Part shown: one piece after another, positions 1 through 7,200 of the stretch
Position numbering within the stretch: the stretch's first letter is position 1
How the letters are laid out: every line of letters starts with the position of its first letter
Source: Pseudomonas poae
GTDB lineage: Bacteria; Pseudomonadota; Gammaproteobacteria; Pseudomonadales; Pseudomonadaceae
DNA: 64,000 bases
Direction: 5' to 3'
Assembly (NCBI RefSeq): GCF_001439785.1
Contig: NZ_JYLI01000003.1
Coordinates: 248,001-312,000 of the forward strand
Position numbers and translations under genes: made by a program
The notes under the pieces: generated by a model
What the model saw: the letters and a program-made list of their open reading frames with translations, nothing else
Databases searched by the model: none
What the model was told of the DNA's origin: nothing

Positions 1-920
1 GCGTTTTCCGCCAGTTGGCCGACGATACGCTGGCGCGCCTCGCGACTGCCCCAGGCGTTATGCGGCGTGACGATCAACCGAGGAGTATCACCGGCCAGCA
101 GCGGGTTGCCATTGACCGGCGGCTCCACGCTCAACACATCCGTGGCGGCGCCGCCCAGATGCCCGCTGCGCAACGCGTCGGCCAGCGCCTGTTCATTGAT
201 CAAGCCGCCGCGTGCGGTGTTGACCACCAGCGCGCCGGGCTTGAGCAGTGCGAGCTCGCGGGCGCCGATCAAATCGCGGGTGTGCTCGTTGAGCGGGCAG
301 TGCAGGGTCAGTGCGTCGATCTGCGCCAGCAACTCATCCAGCGGCACCCGATCCGCGCGGGCGGGGCGGCCAGGAATCGCGCCCAGCAGCACGCGCATGC
401 CAAAGGCCTCGGCCAGCCGCGCAACGGCGCTGCCCAGTTCGCCATGGCCGAGCAGGCCGAGCGTCTTGCCTTGCAGCTCGACAATCGGATGGTCCAGCAG
501 GCAAAACTGCCTGGCTTCCTGCCATTTGCCAGCGGCCACGTCGCGCTGATAGTCCTGCAGGCGCGTGGCCAGGTTGAGCAGCAGCATCAGCGTGTGCTGC
601 GCCACCGACGGCGTTCCGTAGCCCTGGCAGTTGCTCACGGTGATGCCGTGGGCGCGGGCGGCCGCAAGGTCAACGTTGTTGGTGCCGGTGGCCGATACCA
701 GGATCAGCTTGAGTTCGGGGCAGGCTGCCAGCGTGTCGGCGTCGAGCACGATCTTGTTGCTGATGGCGATCTGGGCACCCTGCAGGCGTTCGATCACATT
801 CTGCGCGGTGGTCTGCTCGCACAGCTGCAGGTCGCTGAAGCAGGCCTGCAAACCGCTGAGGTCGAGGTCGCCAAGGTCGAGGGAGGGGTGATCGAGGAAG
901 ACGGCGTGGCGATTGTTCAT
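1..920 (-). CDS. hprA: 2-hydroxyacid (glycerate) dehydrogenase, C-terminus cut by window edge
   Basis: An NAD(P)-dependent D-2-hydroxyacid dehydrogenase, probably glycerate/hydroxypyruvate reductase. Reading starts at the ATG at 920 (MNNRHAVFLD) and stays open to base 1, giving 306 residues of an expected ~320. The Rossmann motif GHGELG is at residues 158-163. The family catalytic Arg (NTARGGL) and His (TPHNAWGS) are visible further on, so the visible part looks active. It diverges from the LysE gene. In P. putida an hprA gene also sits next to an acyl-CoA ligase of the type found here, which supports the symbol (recalled context, not searched). Substrate is inferred from family and position only; formate or other hydroxyacid specificity cannot be excluded. 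Confidence 0.85.
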   Translation of the reverse strand, partial: MNNRHAVFLDHPSLDLGDLDLSGLQACFSDLQLCEQTTAQNVIERLQGAQIAISNKIVLDADTLAACPELKLILVSATGTNNVDLAAARAHGITVSNCQGYGTPSVAQHTLMLLLNLATRLQDYQRDVAAGKWQEARQFCLLDHPIVELQGKTLGLLGHGELGSAVARLAEAFGMRVLLGAIPGRPARADRVPLDELLAQIDALTLHCPLNEHTRDLIGARELALLKPGALVVNTARGGLINEQALADALRSGHLGGAATDVLSVEPPVNGNPLLAGDTPRLIVTPHNAWGSREARQRIVGQLAEN

Positions 921-1008
921 GCTCAACTGTACCTTTTGCGGCGAAGTTCGAAGGCGTAATCTGCCGAGACTATCAGATGAAATAATCCGTTACGTAATGG
1001 GAGCGAAC

Positions 1009-1641
1009 ATGTACCTCGCCGAGTTTTTGACCGTGGCCCTCATTCACCTGTTGGCGGTGGCCAGCCCTGGCCCTGACTTCGCCGTGGTGGTGCGCGAAAG
1101 CGTCACCCACGGCCGTCGCGCCGGGACTTGGACCGCGCTGGGCGTCGGCTCGGCGATTTTCGTGCACGTGGGCTACTCGTTGCTCGGCATCGGCTTGATC
1201 GTGTCCCAGTCCATCGTACTGTTCAACGCGCTGAAATGGGCGGCAGCCGCCTACCTGCTCTACATCGGCTTCAAGGCTCTGCGCGCGCAGCCGGCCAAAC
1301 CGCTCGCCGAGGGCGAGTTGCAGCGTGAAGCGGGCGAGCGCACGCCGCGTGGGGCGTTTACTGCCGGGTTCGTCACCAACGGCCTGAATCCCAAGGCCAC
1401 GCTGTTCTTTCTGTCGCTGTTCACCGTGGTGATCAACCCGCACACGCCGCTGGCGGTGCAGGCCGGCTACGGCGTGTACCTGGCGGTGGCGACGGGGTTG
1501 TGGTTCTGCCTGGTGGCGATGCTGTTCAGCCAGCAGCGCGTGCGCGCCGGGTTTGCGCGGATGGGGCACTGGTTCGATCGCACCATGGGCGCCGTGTTGA
1601 TTGCCATCGGCGTGAAGCTGGCGTTCACCAGCATGAAATAA
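1009..1641 (+). CDS. LysE/RhtB-family amino acid exporter
   Basis: A 210-residue inner-membrane protein of the LysE/RhtB family, which exports amino acids such as lysine, homoserine or threonine. It starts MYLAEFLTVALIHLLAVASPGPDF, which carries the family's conserved SPGPDF motif at about residues 18-23, followed by several hydrophobic segments. I chose the ATG at 1009 because GGGAG at 999-1003 lies 5 bases before it and the resulting length is normal for the family; in-frame upstream starts at 913 and 997 have no such site. The gene diverges from the hydroxyacid dehydrogenase. The substrate cannot be told from the sequence. Confidence 0.88.
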   Translation: MYLAEFLTVALIHLLAVASPGPDFAVVVRESVTHGRRAGTWTALGVGSAIFVHVGYSLLGIGLIVSQSIVLFNALKWAAAAYLLYIGFKALRAQPAKPLAEGELQREAGERTPRGAFTAGFVTNGLNPKATLFFLSLFTVVINPHTPLAVQAGYGVYLAVATGLWFCLVAMLFSQQRVRAGFARMGHWFDRTMGAVLIAIGVKLAFTSMK

Positions 1642-1678
1642 CCCGCTGGCGTTTCTCAAAAGCTGGCGCAAAGCTAGC

Positions 1679-1698
1679 ATTTGCAGCGCTCTGCAAAT
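1679..1698. promoter_or_regulatory. Palindrome upstream of the acyl-CoA ligase (candidate operator)
   Basis: ATTTGCA, six bases, then TGCAAAT form a perfect 7-bp inverted repeat about 90 bp before the ligase start. A related TGCAAATCA is at 3606-3614 before the DUF1302 gene, and TTGCAAAG is at 7148-7155 before the LuxR-type regulator gene. Binding by that regulator is inferred only. Confidence 0.3.
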
Positions 1699-1786
1699 CA
1701 TTCCTTTGGCTGATTTGGTTGAAACACAAGGCCTCTACAGTGCAAGTCTTCAAGCCAAGACCGTGCAGTCATAAAAAGGGATTCGT

Positions 1787-3469
1787 ATGTTGCAGACCCG
1801 TGTTATCCCGCCCGCCGAAGGCGCTTACCAATACCCGTTGTTGATCAAGCGCCTGTTGATGTCCGGCACCCGCTACGAAAAGACCCGGGAAATCGTCTAC
1901 CGCGACAGGCTGCGCTACACCTATCCCACCTTGATCGAGCGCGTCGCGCGGCTGGCCAACGTGCTCACCGCAGCCGGGGTCAAGGCCGGTGACACCGTCG
2001 CGGTGATGGACTGGGACAGCCACCGCTACCTGGAATGCATGTTTGCCATCCCGATGATCGGCGCGGTGGTCCATACCATCAACGTGCGTCTGTCGCCGGA
2101 GCAGATTCTCTACACCATGAACCACGCCGGGGACCGCCTCGTGCTGGTCAACAGCGAGTTCGTCGGGCTCTATCAGGCCATCGCCGGGCAACTCACCACG
2201 GTGGACAAGACCCTGCTGCTCACCGACGACGACGCCAGCACCGCCGAGTTGCCCAACCTGGTGGGCGAGTACGAAACCCTGCTGGCTGCCGCGAGCCCCA
2301 CGTACGACTTCGAGGATTTCGACGAGCACTCGGTCGCCACCACTTTCTACACCACCGGCACCACCGGCAACCCCAAGGGTGTGTACTTCACCCATCGCCA
2401 GTTGGTGCTGCACACCATTGGCGTGGCGACCATCATGGGCAGCGTCGACAGCGTGCGCCTGCTGGGTACCAATGACGTGTACATGCCGATCACGCCGATG
2501 TTTCATGTGCATGCGTGGGGCCTGCCGTACGTGGCGACCATGCTCGGCTTGAAACAGGTGTATCCCGGCCGCTACGACCCGGAATACCTGGTGGCGTTAT
2601 GGCGCAAGGAGCACGTCACCTTTTCCCATTGCGTGCCGACCATTCTGCAAATGCTGCTCAACGCCAAGGCCGCCCAGGACGTGGACTTTGGCGGCTGGAA
2701 AATCGTCATCGGCGGCAGTTCGCTCAACCGCACCCTGTATGAAACGGCCAAGGCTCGGGGCATTCAACTGACGGCCGCCTATGGCATGTCCGAGACCGGG
2801 CCGCTGGTGTCCTGCGCCCACCTCAACGATGAGTTGATGGCCGGCAGTGAGGACGAGCGCACCACGTATCGCATCAAGGCCGGTGTCCCAGGGCCGCTGG
2901 TGGACGCGGCGATTGTCGACGCCGAGGGCAACTTTTTGCCCGCCGATGGGGAGTCCCAGGGTGAGCTGGTGTTACGTGCGCCGTGGCTCAGCGAAGGCTA
3001 TTTCAACGAGCCGCAAAAGGGCGCCGAGTTGTGGGCCGGTGGCTGGATGCACACAGGTGACGTGGCCACCCTGGATGCTTTTGGCGTGATCGACATTCGC
3101 GACCGCATCAAGGATGTGATCAAGACTGGCGGCGAGTGGGTCTCGTCCCTGGCCCTCGAAGACCTGATCAGCCGCCACCCGTCGGTGCGCGAAGTCGCGG
3201 TGGTGGGCATCGCCGATCCGCAATGGGGCGAGCGCCCGTTTGCGTTGCTGGTGGTGCGCGACGGCCATGAGATCGGTGCGCGCGAACTCAAGGAACACCT
3301 CAAGCCATTCGTGGAGTTGGGCCACTTGAGCAAGTGGGCGATTCCGAGCCAGATCGCCGTTGTTACGGAAATTCCCAAGACCAGCGTTGGCAAGCTCGAC
3401 AAAAAACGTATCCGCGTCGACATCATCGAATGGCAGGCCAACAACAGCACGTTCCTGTCCACTCTCTGA
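1787..3469 (+). CDS. Medium/long-chain fatty acid--CoA ligase (AlkK-like)
   Basis: A 560-residue ANL-superfamily enzyme that would activate fatty acids to acyl-CoA with ATP for beta-oxidation. The AMP-binding P-loop YTTGTTGNPKG is at about residues 189-199, the AYGMSETGP motif follows near 330, the GWMHTGD hinge region near 420, and the catalytic lysine of the C-terminal lid is in SVGKLDKK near 540. The overall sequence resembles AlkK-type medium-chain ligases. AAGGGA is well placed before the ATG. The next genes on the same strand encode DUF1302 and DUF1329 proteins and a LAL regulator. The same set occurs in P. putida (PP_0763-PP_0767 as I recall), where it is linked to use of medium-chain fatty acids and fatty esters. 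Chain length is inferred. Confidence 0.88.
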   Translation: MLQTRVIPPAEGAYQYPLLIKRLLMSGTRYEKTREIVYRDRLRYTYPTLIERVARLANVLTAAGVKAGDTVAVMDWDSHRYLECMFAIPMIGAVVHTINVRLSPEQILYTMNHAGDRLVLVNSEFVGLYQAIAGQLTTVDKTLLLTDDDASTAELPNLVGEYETLLAAASPTYDFEDFDEHSVATTFYTTGTTGNPKGVYFTHRQLVLHTIGVATIMGSVDSVRLLGTNDVYMPITPMFHVHAWGLPYVATMLGLKQVYPGRYDPEYLVALWRKEHVTFSHCVPTILQMLLNAKAAQDVDFGGWKIVIGGSSLNRTLYETAKARGIQLTAAYGMSETGPLVSCAHLNDELMAGSEDERTTYRIKAGVPGPLVDAAIVDAEGNFLPADGESQGELVLRAPWLSEGYFNEPQKGAELWAGGWMHTGDVATLDAFGVIDIRDRIKDVIKTGGEWVSSLALEDLISRHPSVREVAVVGIADPQWGERPFALLVVRDGHEIGARELKEHLKPFVELGHLSKWAIPSQIAVVTEIPKTSVGKLDKKRIRVDIIEWQANNSTFLSTL

Positions 3470-3800
3470 GCCCGTCCGCCGTGCCCGTTCGGGCACGGCA
3501 ATGCTCTATCTTGCGGCTTTACTTGTGATTTGCCGAATTTCAGCCATCCTTCCCGCGTCGGCCTTCGCCGACGTGGCGAAAGGACTGTGGCAGACGGGTT
3601 GGTGATGCAAATCACACTTTAGAGGGATCAAGCGGTATGCCCTGCTGGCTATAGTCACTCACAGAGTTTTTCAAGGATGTTGCACTTCAGGCCATGGGGG
3701 CCTGGCTGCCGGACGGCATTGGAATCGTTGTATTCCGGCCGTTACACGCATCACCGAAAAAACTCACTGCCATAACAATAATGCACATGGAGTAGCGTCG
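3470..3800. other. 331-bp non-coding stretch before the DUF1302 gene
   Basis: No convincing gene. It holds a 9-bp hairpin with a GTTC loop at 3478-3499 just after the ligase stop (no T-run follows, so at best a weak terminator or attenuator). It also has TGCAAATCA at 3606-3614, the inverted repeat CAGGCC/GGCCTG at 3688-3704, and GGAAT-N6-ATTCC at 3721-3736. The length and the palindromes suggest that DUF1302 has its own regulated promoter. Confidence 0.5.
3721..3736. promoter_or_regulatory. GGAAT-N6-ATTCC inverted repeat before DUF1302 (candidate operator)
   Basis: A perfect 5-bp inverted repeat with a 6-bp spacer, 65 bp before the DUF1302 start. It could be a regulator site or part of the 5-prime leader. 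The regulator is unknown. Confidence 0.22.
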
Positions 3801-5660
3801 ATGACCTCAGTAAACCAGTTCTGGCGCCGGGCAAAACTGCCCCTGGCCGTCAGTCTCGCCTCTACGCTCGCCGGGCCTGCATTCGGCGTCAGTTTCAATA
3901 TCGGTGAAATCGAAGGGAGCTTTGACTCGTCGCTGTCCGTGGGCGCCAGTTGGTCCACTGCCAAGGCCAACCGCGACCTGATCGGCGCCAACAACGGCGG
4001 CCGAGGGTTGTCCCAGACGTCCGACGACGGTCACCTGAACTTCAAGCGCGGCGAGACCTTCTCGAAGATCTTCAAGGGCATTCACGACCTGGAGCTGAAA
4101 TACGGCGATACCGGCGTGTTTGTGCGTGGCAAGTACTGGTATGACTTCGAGCTCAAAGACGAAAGCCGTCAGTTCAAGGACATCAGTGACAACAACCGCA
4201 AAGAGGGTGCCAAATCCTCGGGCGGGCAGATTCTCGATGCGTTCATCTACCACAACTACAGCATCGCCGATCAGCCCGGTAACGTGCGATTCGGCAAGCA
4301 GGTGGTGAGCTGGGGTGAAAGTACCTTCATCGGCGGCGGCATCAACTCCATCAACCCGATCGACGTGTCCGCGTTCCGTCGTCCGGGCGCCGAGATCAAG
4401 GAAGGCCTGATTCCGGTCAACATGTTCTATGTGTCCCAGACGCTCACCGACAACCTGTCGGCCGAGGCGTTTTACCAGTTGGAATGGGACCAGACCGTTA
4501 CCGATAACTGCGGCACCTTCTTCTCCCAGCCTGACGTGATCTCCGACGGCTGCAGCAATAACCTGCGGGTGCTGAACAAGCGCTCGACCATTCCAGGCGC
4601 GGCGTTGCCGACCCTGAATGCGCTGGGCGTGGACGTCAACGGCGAGGGCGTGCTGGTGCGCCGTGGGCCGGACCGTGATGCGCGCGACAGCGGCCAGTTC
4701 GGCATGGCCATGCACTACAACTTCGAACCGCTGGACACCGAGTTCGGCGCGTACTTCATGAACTACCACAGCCGTGCGCCGATCTTCAGTGCCCAGGGTG
4801 CGCCGGCGTCGGCATTCACTCGACCACTAGGGCCGCTGGCGGCACTGCGTCCGCTGATCGTGGCGGGCAGTTCCAACTACTTCGTCGAATATCCGGAAGA
4901 TATCCGCCTCTACGGCTTGAGCTTCTCCACCACGCTGCCTACCGGCACCGCCTGGAGCGGTGAGCTGAGCTACCGTCCGAATGCGCCAGTGCAACTGAGC
5001 ACCACCGATATCCTGTTTGCCGGCGTCACGCCGATTCCAGGCTTCGGCAACGCATCCGTGCTCAAAGGCAGCCCGGGCCAGGACCTGCATGGTTACAACC
5101 GCAAGGAAGTGACGCAGTTCCAGACCACCTTCACGCACTTCTTCGACCAGGTGATGGGGGCCAGCCGCCTGACCACCGTCGGCGAAATCGGCGTGACCCA
5201 CGTGGGCGGACTGGAGAGCAAGTCCCAGGCCCGTTACGGCCGCGATCCGGTCTTCGGTCCGGGCACCTTGCCGGGCGGGTTCTGCAATGCGCTCAACGCT
5301 TCCACCGCCAGCGGCGCCGGTCTGCCGAATGCGGCCGGCCTGAACACCAACTGCAGCAACGACGGCTACACCACCGCAACGTCGTGGGGCTACCGCGCAC
5401 GCGCCATCTGGGAATACCCGGACGTGTTCGCCGGGGTCAACCTCAAGCCGAACGTAGCCTGGTCCCATGACGTCAAGGGTTACTCCCCAGGCCCTGGCGG
5501 CAACTTTGAAGAAGGCCGCAAGGCGGTCAGCCTGGGCCTGGATGCCGAGTACCAGAACACCTACACCGCGAGCCTGGCCTACACCAACTTCTTTGGTGGC
5601 AAGTTCAGCACCGTGGATGACCGCGACTTCGTGGCCTTGAGCTTCGGCGCCAACTTCTAA
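3801..5660 (+). CDS. DUF1302 family outer-membrane-type protein
   Basis: A 619-residue member of the DUF1302 family (PF06980). It has an N-terminal signal peptide: basic WRRAK, a hydrophobic core, and a likely cut near AFG at residues 28-30. The mature protein shows alternating hydrophobic/polar strands typical of a beta-barrel and ends in FGANF, with a terminal Phe like many outer-membrane proteins. A weak GGAG precedes the ATG. It is followed 44 bp later by a DUF1329 gene; the two families nearly always travel together. In P. putida the pair has been linked by mutant fitness to growth on fatty esters and related compounds. A role in uptake or handling of hydrophobic substrates for the adjacent ligase is inferred. 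Confidence 0.88.
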   Translation: MTSVNQFWRRAKLPLAVSLASTLAGPAFGVSFNIGEIEGSFDSSLSVGASWSTAKANRDLIGANNGGRGLSQTSDDGHLNFKRGETFSKIFKGIHDLELKYGDTGVFVRGKYWYDFELKDESRQFKDISDNNRKEGAKSSGGQILDAFIYHNYSIADQPGNVRFGKQVVSWGESTFIGGGINSINPIDVSAFRRPGAEIKEGLIPVNMFYVSQTLTDNLSAEAFYQLEWDQTVTDNCGTFFSQPDVISDGCSNNLRVLNKRSTIPGAALPTLNALGVDVNGEGVLVRRGPDRDARDSGQFGMAMHYNFEPLDTEFGAYFMNYHSRAPIFSAQGAPASAFTRPLGPLAALRPLIVAGSSNYFVEYPEDIRLYGLSFSTTLPTGTAWSGELSYRPNAPVQLSTTDILFAGVTPIPGFGNASVLKGSPGQDLHGYNRKEVTQFQTTFTHFFDQVMGASRLTTVGEIGVTHVGGLESKSQARYGRDPVFGPGTLPGGFCNALNASTASGAGLPNAAGLNTNCSNDGYTTATSWGYRARAIWEYPDVFAGVNLKPNVAWSHDVKGYSPGPGGNFEEGRKAVSLGLDAEYQNTYTASLAYTNFFGGKFSTVDDRDFVALSFGANF

Positions 5661-5704
5661 GCACACTTTTCCAAGCGACATGCATTTTCAGGAAGAACAA
5701 GAAC

Positions 5705-7069
5705 ATGAAAATAAGCAAAAGTCTGTTGCATATCGGTGTGCTGGGGCTGTCGATCATGGCGAGCCACGTCATGGCCGCCGTCTCGGCGGATGAAGCCGCC
5801 AAACTGGGCACGAGCCTGACGCCGATGGGCGCCGAAATGGCCGGTAACGCGGCCGGCACCATTCCTAAATGGTCACCCATGCCCACCAACGCCGGTGCGG
5901 TCGATGCCCGTGGTTTCCTGGCCAACCCTTATGCCAGTGAACAACCGCAATTCACCATCACCGCGCAGAACGTCGAGCAGTACAAGGACAAGCTGGCGCC
6001 GGGGCAGTACGCGATGTTCAAGCGCTACCCGGACACCTTCAAGATGCCGGTCTACCCGACCCATCGCGGCGCCACCGTGCCGGCGGATGTGTTCGCAGCC
6101 ATCAAGAAGAACGCCACCACCACCAACCTGGTGTCTGGCGGCAATGGCCTGGAAAACTTCGAAACGGCCGTGCCGTTCCCGATTCCAAAGACCGGCGTTG
6201 AAGTGATCTGGAACCACATCACCCGCTATCGCGGTGGCAGCGTGACGCGTCTGGTCACCCAGGCTACGCCGCAAACCAACGGTTCCTACAGCCTGGTGTA
6301 CTTTCGCGACCAGTTTGTATTCCGCGACAAGATGAAGGACTTCGACCCGAAAAACCCGGGCAACGTGCTGTTCTACTTCAAGCAGCAAGTGACCGCGCCG
6401 GCGCGTCTGGCCGGTGGCGTGCTGCTGGTGCACGAAACCCTTGACCAGGTGAAGGAGCCGCGTTCGGCGTGGGTTTACAACGCCGGTCAGCGTCGTGTGC
6501 GTCGGGCGCCGCAAGTGTCCTATGACGGTCCGGGCACCGCCGCCGACGGCCTGCGTACCTCCGACAACCTCGACATGTACAACGGCGCCCCGGACCGCTA
6601 CGACTGGAAGCTGGAAGGCAAGAAGGAAATCTACATCGCCTCCAACAGCTACAAGATCGACGACCCCAAGCTCAAGTACGCTGACATCATCAAGGCCGGC
6701 CACATCAATCAGGACCTGACGCGCTATGAACTGCGCCGTGTCTGGCATGTGGTCGCCACCTTGAAGGAAGGCCAGCGCCATATCTATGCCAAGCGTGACT
6801 TCTTCATCGATGAAGACACCTGGCAGGCGGCGGTGATCGACCATTACGACGGTCGTGGTCAACTGTGGCGTGTCGCCGAAGCCCATGCCGAGAACTACTA
6901 CGACAAGCAAGTGCCGTGGTATGCCCTGGAAACCCTCTACGACCTGCAGTCCGGCCGCTACCTGGCGCTGGGCATGAAGAACGAAGAGAAACAGGCCTAT
7001 GACTTCGGCTTCACCGCCAGCACCAGCGACTTCACCCCGGCGGCGCTGCGTCAGGATGGTGTTCGCTAA
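5705..7069 (+). CDS. DUF1329 family periplasmic/outer-membrane protein
   Basis: A 454-residue DUF1329 protein (PF07044), a family with a predicted LolA/LolB-like lipid-binding fold. The signal peptide runs MKISKSLLHIGVLGLSIMAS to a likely cut after VMA near residue 24. AGGAAG lies upstream of the ATG. It is the partner of the DUF1302 gene just upstream, in the same direction and probably the same transcript. A hairpin follows the stop. I infer that the pair moves or processes a hydrophobic substrate across the outer envelope; the biochemical activity is not known to me. Confidence 0.87.
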   Translation: MKISKSLLHIGVLGLSIMASHVMAAVSADEAAKLGTSLTPMGAEMAGNAAGTIPKWSPMPTNAGAVDARGFLANPYASEQPQFTITAQNVEQYKDKLAPGQYAMFKRYPDTFKMPVYPTHRGATVPADVFAAIKKNATTTNLVSGGNGLENFETAVPFPIPKTGVEVIWNHITRYRGGSVTRLVTQATPQTNGSYSLVYFRDQFVFRDKMKDFDPKNPGNVLFYFKQQVTAPARLAGGVLLVHETLDQVKEPRSAWVYNAGQRRVRRAPQVSYDGPGTAADGLRTSDNLDMYNGAPDRYDWKLEGKKEIYIASNSYKIDDPKLKYADIIKAGHINQDLTRYELRRVWHVVATLKEGQRHIYAKRDFFIDEDTWQAAVIDHYDGRGQLWRVAEAHAENYYDKQVPWYALETLYDLQSGRYLALGMKNEEKQAYDFGFTASTSDFTPAALRQDGVR

Positions 7070-7093
7070 GCGATAAGGGTTCCACACTGGGGG

Positions 7094-7109
7094 AGGGGGC
7101 AAGCCCCCT
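7094..7109 (+). repeat. GC-rich hairpin after DUF1329 (REP-like, possible terminator)
   Basis: AGGGGGC, a two-base AA loop, then GCCCCCT, within a slightly longer G/C-rich palindrome. Such elements are common intergenic repeats in fluorescent pseudomonads. Only a broken T-rich stretch follows (7110-7137), so termination is uncertain. Confidence 0.4.
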
Positions 7110-7200
7110 TTCCACATTTCTTGTCGCAGTTCTTTTTAAGGCAAATGTTGCAAAGATCTACAAGGCAGCTGCTTTTACCGCTAGTCTGCGGACATCTGCA

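Noticed and set aside
15..959. Long plus-strand open frame at the left edge
   Set aside because: It is the complement of the hydroxyacid dehydrogenase gene, whose protein has clear family motifs on the minus strand.
3478..3499. Hairpin after the acyl-CoA ligase as an intrinsic terminator
   Set aside because: The stem is good but no T-run follows, so it is noted only as part of the intergenic stretch.
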